Made by a program: the position numbers and the translations under genes. A stretch of 5,707 bases of DNA, from assembly GCA_023301335.1 (NCBI GenBank), contig JALZVA010000163.1:1-5707 (forward strand), given 5' to 3'. Below, one piece after another: positions 1 to 5,084 of the stretch (within the stretch, counting starts at the first letter, position 1; the number at the start of each line of letters is the position of its first letter). The notes under the pieces are model-generated. The model made no database searches, was not told where the DNA came from, and worked only from the letters and a program-made list of their open reading frames with translations. This DNA is from Akkermansiaceae bacterium (lineage in GTDB: Bacteria; Verrucomicrobiota; Verrucomicrobiia; Verrucomicrobiales; Akkermansiaceae).

Positions 1-38
1 AAAAACTAACAAAAAACTCATTCCCAACCCAATCGAAG

Positions 39-1493
39 TTAGTAAGGCAAGCCTGTAAACACTTCTCCCTCTTGAATTTTTTCGTGTTCTGGAATGTCTA
101 ATTCTTCCTCCAAAATTTGAATTTTGCGCACCACATTTATCATCGGAAAAATTTTATATCCTGAGATATTTTGTGCTAAAATTTTCTGTGAAAGATTATT
201 TTGCCCCTTCCAGTAAGCATACAACATTTTATATTTAATCGACTTGGAATACTTAAGCCTCTCCAAACTTGGGAACTCCAGCACAGTTGTCTGATTTTCA
301 AAGTATAGGCTTATCAAAGCCAGCTCATCTCTCTCAGCTTGGGAACTAGTTCCATTATTGAATTTCATAAGTAGCGATGACGCGTAACCCACTATATCCT
401 TCGAGGCAGCCTGCTCAATCCGCTCCTTGTAGAGGATCATTCCTTTCACATAGGCTTGGTGTTTAGCGCTTCTGTATAGTTTTTCGGTAGAAATACGCTG
501 CTCCCCTGGCATTTCCAGATAGTCTTCTAAGAAACCTAATTTTGCTATCATGACATCACTCTTATCCGTCTCCCTAGAGTTACGTCTGAAAAAGAATTCT
601 TTTAGCTCTGCATACTGCTCTCTTGCTGCCTCTTTATCAGATTTAACTACACGGACCTTATAGGAATAAATGCCTAAAAAATCTTCAATTTCAGCAATAT
701 CAAAGAAAATTTCTTCTTCTGGAATCCTCTTTTCCATAGGCATCATGAGCGCATCTTGTAAAACATAGAGAATTAATCTCTGAGAAGGCACACGTTGGCC
801 AAGTTCAGAAAATTTAAATAAGCCTTTGGTTTCCTCTAATGCTAGCTTCTCATTTCCTCCTATAGCTGCCAGTGTATACGCATATTGCCCCCAAGATTGA
901 AGCTCCTCATGCACATTGATCTTGCAATTTTTAAGGATGTTTTTCAATGAAACTAATGCCGTTTCGTATTCTGGATACCTGAAGTGGTCAGTCTCTAACC
1001 TAACCTTATCCATGGCAATTTTATAACTTTGGGGGTTGTATTTCAGTCCATTTTCCAAAATTTCCTCACCTCGTTTTACGTATTTACGGTTTAGGCTAAA
1101 CCTATCAATAGGAGGTAAGGCATAGTTGTCTCTCATCGAACTCGCCGCTCCTCCCCAGATATAGTAAGCTGACATATACCAATAATACTCTGACCTAGGT
1201 TGTAGCTTTACCACAGTACTAAAGTGTCGCTCCATTTCGTAATAATTACGATATGCGCTCAGATTATGTGCCTTCAGGTAGTAATAAGAAGCTAGCACAT
1301 CTCTGAAGCCACCCAAGGCAGCTGCATACCCAGCCTGCCCGATACTATTTTTATCAACGATATCAATCTTAGGGGGAAGCAAACTGTCCTCCCGCATCTC
1401 CTTCTCCACTTTGATCTCCCATGGGAGTTTCAACACACCCATGACCACGAGGGTCAACATCACCACTACAAGATTGATACAAAAACGTTTCAT
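39..1493 (-). CDS. Membrane-anchored TPR-like protein of unknown function, third gene of an ABC exporter operon
   Basis: This 484-residue protein has no function I can name. It starts with a short basic end (MKR) and one hydrophobic segment (about residues 6-24), followed by a charged region, so it is probably anchored in the inner membrane with its bulk in the periplasm. No lipobox is visible. Residues 60-119 carry a GGFRD...YYLKAH...LQPR...YYWYMSAYY pattern resembling a degenerate tetratricopeptide repeat. Further helical-hairpin-like segments lie around 137-170 (GEEILENGLKYNP) and 200-227. The rest (about 255-480) is charged, probably helical and featureless to me. The start lies 5 nt after the permease stop codon, with only a weak AGAGA close to the ATG, so translation is probably coupled. 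From memory, TPR-like proteins with this GFR motif often follow ABC-2 exporter genes in Verrucomicrobia and related bacteria, which suggests an accessory subunit. The gene is complete and ends in TAA. Confidence 0.85.
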   Translation of the reverse strand: MKRFCINLVVVMLTLVVMGVLKLPWEIKVEKEMREDSLLPPKIDIVDKNSIGQAGYAAALGGFRDVLASYYYLKAHNLSAYRNYYEMERHFSTVVKLQPRSEYYWYMSAYYIWGGAASSMRDNYALPPIDRFSLNRKYVKRGEEILENGLKYNPQSYKIAMDKVRLETDHFRYPEYETALVSLKNILKNCKINVHEELQSWGQYAYTLAAIGGNEKLALEETKGLFKFSELGQRVPSQRLILYVLQDALMMPMEKRIPEEEIFFDIAEIEDFLGIYSYKVRVVKSDKEAAREQYAELKEFFFRRNSRETDKSDVMIAKLGFLEDYLEMPGEQRISTEKLYRSAKHQAYVKGMILYKERIEQAASKDIVGYASSLLMKFNNGTSSQAERDELALISLYFENQTTVLEFPSLERLKYSKSIKYKMLYAYWKGQNNLSQKILAQNISGYKIFPMINVVRKIQILEEELDIPEHEKIQEGEVFTGLPY

Positions 1494-1498
1494 ATTCT

Positions 1499-2479
1499 CT
1501 AAAATTCTTTCTTTCTAAAGACAAACCAAGACAAGACTGAATAGATCCCTGTATACATGAAGGTTAGTAACAGCATCGACGCGATATGCTTTCCAGCGAT
1601 CGGTTTAGCACTCGCTTGAGTAGCTGAATCCGTGATACTGAAGAGGTGTAAATCAGGGAAAATAACAGCTATTCCATATTTCACAACAGCGGCATAGGAA
1701 CCCTGAAACTCAGACATCGTTGTAACAGCTTGCTTTGCTTCATTTTGGAACATCCCCACAGCCCAGATAATCACAGTCATTATAATAGTGAACAGAGTCG
1801 AGGTCGAGAAGGTGGATAACAGCATCGCAACACTCGCAATAATCACCGTTTTCAGATACACCGCTAGCACCCCAATCTGCATGTTATAATTTAACCCTAA
1901 TGCCTTCAACTCGACTAATTTAGCATCCCTTTCACGGAGATAATCAGCTTCAGAAAATGCACCAATGGCATTCTTCGTAAATGCTTCTTTATGCGCCGCT
2001 AGCTCTTCAGGGATCAGACCTTCAAATCCGATCATTTCAAGCCCCTCTGAGCGCACATACACTACTAAACAGAGTAATATATCCATCACTATTGTTGCCA
2101 CAGCAATAATTAGAAGGACCCCTAAGAGTTTACCAAACAAATAATCGATCCTTGGAACAGGCTTGGAAAGAATCGTATAGAGCGTTCTATCTTCCACATC
2201 CTTAGGGATGAGAAGCGCGGTTGCTGAGATACCAAACAAGAGGGAGAAAATCTCCATTGCACCGAAACTCATATTTTTCACCATTTTCAGGTGCTCCTCA
2301 GCAGAGTTCGCCCCCGCATTGTTAGAAGGTAGCTCAAAAAAGTTCACCCCAATCATTAAGACCGCGAAAACGACCAAGAAATAGAACACTTTCATCCGAG
2401 AAAGTTGGGTGAAAGTATGCGTCGCGATGACCCACATTCTCTCTGGGGAAAATAACCCAGTTACATTTGAATTTGACAT
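1499..2479 (-). CDS. ABC-2 type transporter permease subunit
   Basis: This 326-residue polytopic membrane protein is the likely membrane partner of the ATPase encoded just upstream. Hydrophobic segments lie at about residues 31-48, 72-92, 114-142, 203-222, 228-244, perhaps 265-280, and 299-322. The cytoplasmic stretch at 96-120 contains EDRTLYTILSKPVPR, then a GK, the hallmark of ABC-2 permeases of the NosY/gliding-type group, where this region contacts the ATPase. A charged loop of about 60 residues (143-202) should face the periplasm and could meet the TPR-like protein encoded next. A second extracytoplasmic loop (about 49-71) is polar. The ATG follows the ATPase stop by 20 nt, with a weak AAGAG six bases before it. 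The stop is TAG. Family and role as an exporter-type permease are secure; the substrate (protein, lipid, polysaccharide or drug) is unknown. Confidence 0.92.
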   Translation of the reverse strand: MSNSNVTGLFSPERMWVIATHTFTQLSRMKVFYFLVVFAVLMIGVNFFELPSNNAGANSAEEHLKMVKNMSFGAMEIFSLLFGISATALLIPKDVEDRTLYTILSKPVPRIDYLFGKLLGVLLIIAVATIVMDILLCLVVYVRSEGLEMIGFEGLIPEELAAHKEAFTKNAIGAFSEADYLRERDAKLVELKALGLNYNMQIGVLAVYLKTVIIASVAMLLSTFSTSTLFTIIMTVIIWAVGMFQNEAKQAVTTMSEFQGSYAAVVKYGIAVIFPDLHLFSITDSATQASAKPIAGKHIASMLLLTFMYTGIYSVLSWFVFRKKEF

Positions 2480-2499
2480 ATTTTTCTCTTTTAAAATAA

Positions 2500-3357
2500 T
2501 TATTCCTTCTCACGTGCGATGTCGATAAACATCCGCTCCAGGGTCGTGGTAGGTTTCCCCATCTTGATTAGTTTTTCCTCTCCGTACTTTTTCGTCACAC
2601 TACGGATTTCCTCCAGCATAGCAGGGCTCGCATCTTTCAGGATAACCTGGGTCTGATCTTCAATAGCGATCAACTCCTCCAGCGGCCCTTGTCGCTCCAT
2701 TTTCCCTTTAAAGATAATCCCTACACGGTCGCATATCTCCTGAACCTGTTCTAGTAAGTGCGAACAAAGAAAAATTGTAATCCCCTCATCACGTAGGCGC
2801 ATCACCATATCACGGATCTCTCTTGAACCCACAGGATCTACACCGGCTGTTGGTTCGTCTAAAATAACTAATCGGGGTTCGTGAATCAAGGCTTGGGCAA
2901 TTCCAATTCGTTGTAGCATTCCCTTAGAGTATCCCCCTAGCCTGCGTGTTCTTGCGTGCTGAAGTGACACGAGGTCGAGCATCTTATCGATCGCCTCATT
3001 CAATACTTTTCCCTTCATTCCGCAGAGCTTACCGTAAAATTTCAGAGTTTCTTCCCCCGTTAGGTGCTTGTAAAAATAAGGATTTTCAGGAAGGAATCCA
3101 ATATCCTTACGAGAATCCACCTTTAGGCTATTACGCCCGAATACGTAGCAATCCCCAGCAGTAGGTTCCACGAGCCCTAGCACAGCCTTCATCGTGGTGG
3201 ATTTCCCAGAGCCGTTTGGCCCGATAAGTCCGTATACCTCGCCTGGCATGATCTTTAGAGAAACTTGATCCACTGCTAGAAAATCTTGTTTCTTCGCAAT
3301 GTTTTTAAATTTTTTCACGAGGTTTACGACCTCCACTGCTGGTACCTGATTTGTCAT
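2500..3357 (-). CDS. ABC transporter ATP-binding protein (ABC-2 exporter type)
   Basis: This 285-residue cytoplasmic ATPase should power the permease encoded 20 nt downstream. All nucleotide-binding motifs are visible: Walker A GPNGSGKST at 46-54, a Q-loop region at 87-93 reading GFLPENP (glutamate where glutamine is usual, as is common in this subfamily), signature YSKGM at 143-147 in place of LSGGQ, Walker B LVILDEPT at 163-170, D-loop AGVD at 171-174, and the switch histidine in SH at 199-200. A C-terminal extension of about 60 residues (225-285) is typical of the CcmA/NosF/multidrug-type ABC-2 ATPases. The start is supported by an AAGGA three bases before the ATG, the clearest ribosome site in the window. 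It is the first gene of a three-gene operon and is separated from the upstream channel gene by a strong terminator. Nothing shows which substrate is moved. Confidence 0.97.
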   Translation of the reverse strand: MTNQVPAVEVVNLVKKFKNIAKKQDFLAVDQVSLKIMPGEVYGLIGPNGSGKSTTMKAVLGLVEPTAGDCYVFGRNSLKVDSRKDIGFLPENPYFYKHLTGEETLKFYGKLCGMKGKVLNEAIDKMLDLVSLQHARTRRLGGYSKGMLQRIGIAQALIHEPRLVILDEPTAGVDPVGSREIRDMVMRLRDEGITIFLCSHLLEQVQEICDRVGIIFKGKMERQGPLEELIAIEDQTQVILKDASPAMLEEIRSVTKKYGEEKLIKMGKPTTTLERMFIDIAREKE

Positions 3358-3360
3358 GGT

Positions 3361-3365
3361 TCCTT
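3361..3365 (-). promoter_or_regulatory. Ribosome binding site of the ABC ATPase gene
   Basis: On the minus strand AAGGA is followed by ACC and then the ATG at 3357. The spacing is short (3 nt), but this is the best match to the anti-Shine-Dalgarno sequence before any annotated gene in the window, and it fixes the ATPase start. Confidence 0.6.
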
Positions 3366-3385
3366 TATCTTAAACTGCTCCACCG

Positions 3386-3391
3386 ATAATA
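3386..3391 (-). promoter_or_regulatory. Possible -10 element (TATTAT) of the ABC operon promoter
   Basis: The three-gene ABC operon lies directly behind a strong terminator, so it should have its own promoter in the short gap before 3357. TATTAT on the minus strand matches the sigma-70 -10 consensus at five of six positions and would give a leader of roughly 20 nt containing the ribosome site. The matching -35 region falls in the terminator T-run and is poor. An alternative pair, TTGTCT and TAAGAT 18 nt apart, would start transcription almost at the ATG. Weak evidence; partial read-through of the terminator is the other option. Confidence 0.25.
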
Positions 3392-3399
3392 GACAACCC

Positions 3400-3436
3400 A
3401 AAAATAAAAAAGCTGAGGCCCGAAGACCTCAGCTTT
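3400..3436 (-). terminator. Intrinsic terminator with UUCG tetraloop after the channel gene
   Basis: Read on the minus strand, a perfect 10-bp stem AAAGCTGAGG / CCTCAGCTTT is extended inward by a U-G and a C-G pair that close a UUCG tetraloop (cUUCGg, an exceptionally stable loop). It is followed at once by a T-rich run (TTTTTTATTTTT). It lies 23 nt after the stop codon of the channel gene and so ends that transcript before the ABC operon. On the plus strand the stem is followed by TTTATATTTC, a weaker tail, and no plus-strand gene ends here. Confidence 0.93.
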
Positions 3437-3459
3437 ATATTTCTTACGAAACGATTTGA

Positions 3460-4656
3460 TTAACCACGCTTGCTGAGGAAGTTCTCAACATAGGTCTTAG
3501 CACCGAGGCCGATAGCGATAGCTCCACCGATACCAAATGCTACACCAGCTGCGTAGATAGCAACCTGGTAAGGAAGGCTTGTAAGCTCACTAGCGATACC
3601 TGCACGAGAAAGTGCAACAACACTTGTCACTGTGATGATAAGAGCTCTAGCAATCTTAGCTAGGCATGGGTTCTTTTCAACAAGTGCATTGTAAGCCAAC
3701 TTAGATCCAACGAAACCAGCACCGAACACGAGCACGGCAAGAAGGACATTGTAGTATCCACCAAGGATCATTCCTGAAAGGCTTGTAAGAAGCTCAATAT
3801 TAAGAACGCTCACTGCTGAAGTGAACACAGTCACAACGATGCTCACTAGGATAATAAGACCAACGATAGATGAGATAGCAGCTTTTCCTTCTGTAGGAAC
3901 ATTAAGACCGATCTTAGTAGGAGCCTGGTCAACACCAGTTCCTTTAAGAAGGTTAGAAACTACACCAGAAGCGATTTTACCAATCATGATACCTACTGCA
4001 AGAAGCACACCTGCAAGAATCACCTTAGGCACTGCACCAGTTACTTGAGAAACGATACCTTTGATTGGCTCAGAGATCGCGTCGATAGCAAGAACGTCAA
4101 GTACTGCTGGGATGAAAAGAAGGATGAGGAACCCGTATGCCGCTGCAACAAGTGAGTTAGCAATTGGTGTTCCTGTTGCAGAACCTAAGCGCTCGTCTAC
4201 TTTTGCTACTTCAAGCACATTAGCAAGAAGCTGCTTAACGATGTTCGCAAGGAACATAAGGATGTAAAGGAGGATAGCTGCTCCAATGATTTGCGGAACA
4301 TATCCAAAAATGCTGTCGAGCATTCCCTGAAGTGGCTCACTAGCTTTTCCTAGTTTAGCTACATCAAGAGCGATGACTGCTGCATAAATGACAAGAATAA
4401 GATAAACAATTGTGCAAATCATTCCAGATACATCTGATTTGTATCCAAGTTTTGCAGCAAGCTTATCATCAAGGCTTGTTTTACTAAGCGCTTTATGAAG
4501 AAGCGATTTTAGAATTCCAGCCAGTTTCTTAAGCACTAAGAAAACGATTAGAGCGAGGATAACTGATCCAAGAGTCCCAAACTGCCCAAAGAAGTTTAAG
4601 ATTGGATCGACTATGCCGGAAATTGACCCCAGCTTGGTTGCAAGTATAGTGTGCAT
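3460..4656 (-). CDS. MscS-related 'conserved TM helix' repeat membrane protein (CmpX-like)
   Basis: This 398-residue, very hydrophobic protein has no tryptophan. It is built of repeats: a pore-type helix preceded by a short amphipathic part, then a second membrane helix. Repeat units start near residues 17 (DPILNFFGQFG), 107 (EPLQGMLDSIFGYVPQ), 196 (EPIKGIVSQVTGAVPK) and 291 (TSLSGMILGGYYN), with second helices near 77-103, 166-195, 258-291 and 341-356. A final Gly/Ala-rich helix (about 365-390, AFGIGGAIAIGLGAK) recalls the MscS pore helix. The cytoplasmic beta domain of true MscS is absent. This matches the TM_helix family (PF05552) seen in CmpX-type proteins, thought to act as mechanosensitive channels or membrane-stress components; ion conduction here is inference. 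The gene is monocistronic with a strong terminator. Its codons are strongly biased (ATC, GGT, GCT, CTT favoured), suggesting high expression. No Shine-Dalgarno precedes the ATG; see the leader ORF and hairpin just upstream. Another start is unlikely, because the first repeat begins near residue 17. Confidence 0.9.
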   Translation of the reverse strand: MHTILATKLGSISGIVDPILNFFGQFGTLGSVILALIVFLVLKKLAGILKSLLHKALSKTSLDDKLAAKLGYKSDVSGMICTIVYLILVIYAAVIALDVAKLGKASEPLQGMLDSIFGYVPQIIGAAILLYILMFLANIVKQLLANVLEVAKVDERLGSATGTPIANSLVAAAYGFLILLFIPAVLDVLAIDAISEPIKGIVSQVTGAVPKVILAGVLLAVGIMIGKIASGVVSNLLKGTGVDQAPTKIGLNVPTEGKAAISSIVGLIILVSIVVTVFTSAVSVLNIELLTSLSGMILGGYYNVLLAVLVFGAGFVGSKLAYNALVEKNPCLAKIARALIITVTSVVALSRAGIASELTSLPYQVAIYAAGVAFGIGGAIAIGLGAKTYVENFLSKRG

Positions 4657-4657
4657 G

Positions 4658-4705
4658 TTAGTTAGTTTTTATTGATATGTAAGAAAGCATGGCATCTTTG
4701 CTCAT
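4658..4705 (-). CDS. Possible 15-codon leader ORF coupled to the channel gene
   Basis: On the minus strand an ATG at 4705 is preceded by AGGA (4712-4709, 3 nt spacing, the same distance as for the ABC ATPase). It opens a short frame encoding MSKDAMLSYISIKTN. The TAA stop (4660-4658) is followed by a single C and then the ATG of the channel gene. The channel gene has no Shine-Dalgarno of its own, so ribosomes ending the leader could restart there. The frame differs from that of the channel gene. The peptide has no features I recognise and no run of one amino acid typical of attenuators. The arrangement is seen directly; translation is inference, and a 15-codon frame can occur by chance. Confidence 0.35.
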   Translation of the reverse strand: MSKDAMLSYISIKTN

Positions 4706-4712
4706 GCTTCCT
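4682..4712 (-). promoter_or_regulatory. Hairpin in the channel gene leader covering AGGA and the leader AUG
   Basis: In the minus-strand RNA, AGGAAGCAUG (4712-4703) can pair with CAUGCUUUCU (4691-4682), giving a 10-bp stem with one G-U pair and an 11-nt loop. In plus-strand RNA the G-U position becomes an A-C mismatch, so the structure fits the channel transcript better. No U-run follows, so it is not a terminator. The left arm holds both the AGGA and the start codon of the possible leader ORF, so folding would hide them. A second, weaker stem (CUGC 4729-4726 with GCAG 4714-4711) shares two bases with it. No known riboswitch or thermometer class is recognised. Confidence 0.4.
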
Positions 4713-4741
4713 GCGGCTTAAGACAGCAGAAAGTAAGTCAT

Positions 4742-4789
4742 TTGTCACACCAATTTAGATATTTTTTAAGACCTAAAACACACTATATT
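4742..4789 (+). promoter_or_regulatory. AT-rich divergent intergenic region with possible promoter for the IF-1/selB pair
   Basis: The 159 nt between the leader hairpin and the IF-1-like start must hold promoters for both directions. On the plus strand TTGTCA (4742-4747, five of six matches to -35) is followed after 17 nt by TTTAAG (4765-4770, four of six matches to -10). A separate TATATT lies at 4784-4789 without a good -35. On the minus strand TATAGT (4787-4782) is a possible -10 for the channel gene, also without a good -35. None is strong enough to choose between them. The stretch 4798-4824 is pyrimidine-rich, and no gene is credible in it. Confidence 0.22.
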
Positions 4790-4864
4790 AATAACAGCCC
4801 TCTAACTTCATTTCTCCTCTCTCCAAGCTTGAATTTACCTCGTTACCCTTTAGTATTCCGACCT

Positions 4865-5080
4865 ATGAAAGAAGTTCCCATCACAACCCTTGCTACCATA
4901 AGTGAAAAGAGAGGTGACCACAATTTTACAGCATCGCTTCCCAATGGAAAAATAGTGATGGTGCACACCCCAAAGAAGCTCGCCCACCTCGCCAATGAAA
5001 TCGTTTCAGGTGACCAGGTCACTATCGAGATGACCCCTTTTGATTTTGATAAAGGAAGAATATCATCTAAGATAAGTTAA
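4865..5080 (+). CDS. infA: Divergent translation initiation factor IF-1-like protein
   Basis: This 71-residue protein is close to the usual IF-1 length (72 in E. coli) and aligns without gaps across the OB fold. The shared landmarks are F21, LPNG at 25-28 (LENG in E. coli), H34, and the C-terminal block GDQVTIE...PFD..KGRI at 49-66. IF-1 binds the 30S A site during initiation. The middle segment HTPKKLAHLANEIVSGD (34-50) lacks the basic and aromatic residues of E. coli IF-1 (MRKNYIRI at the same place), so this may be a specialised paralogue; the symbol names the family only. I chose the ATG at 4865. The frame stays open upstream to 4742, but that part encodes a low-complexity, Ser/Pro/Leu-rich stretch unlike any IF-1. 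No Shine-Dalgarno precedes the start. selB follows after 4 nt, so the two are very likely co-transcribed. The stop is TAA. Confidence 0.87.
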   Translation: MKEVPITTLATISEKRGDHNFTASLPNGKIVMVHTPKKLAHLANEIVSGDQVTIEMTPFDFDKGRISSKIS

Positions 5081-5084
5081 CTAA

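Noticed and set aside
5..43. Inverted repeat ACTAAC / GTTAGT with a following T-run after the TPR-like gene (minus strand)
   Set aside because: Only 6 bp with a 27-nt loop and no GC-rich stem, so it is not a credible intrinsic terminator; the true end of the operon may lie outside the window.
2946..3164. Plus-strand open frame of 72 codons inside the ABC ATPase gene
   Set aside because: It lies wholly opposite the conserved ATPase sequence, encodes no recognisable motif and has no upstream signals.
3821..4267. Two plus-strand open frames opposite the channel gene
   Set aside because: They are by-products of the biased, repeat-rich codon use of the minus-strand channel gene; their Thr/Ala/Arg-rich products look like no protein family.
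4711..4729. Second small stem CUGC/GCAG in the channel leader, as an alternative fold to the larger hairpin
   Set aside because: Only 4 bp, extendable by one pair beyond a mismatch; too weak to call a switching riboswitch without comparative data.
4788..4811. Minus-strand seven-codon frame (MKLEGCY) behind a strong purine-rich AGGAG
   Set aside because: It is very short and far from the channel gene start, and the purine run is simply the complement of a pyrimidine-rich stretch upstream of the IF-1-like gene.
4742..4864. A 41-residue N-terminal extension of the IF-1-like protein
   Set aside because: The frame is open, but the extension is a Ser/Pro/Leu-rich low-complexity stretch overlapping likely promoter sequence, while the protein from 4865 has the normal IF-1 length.
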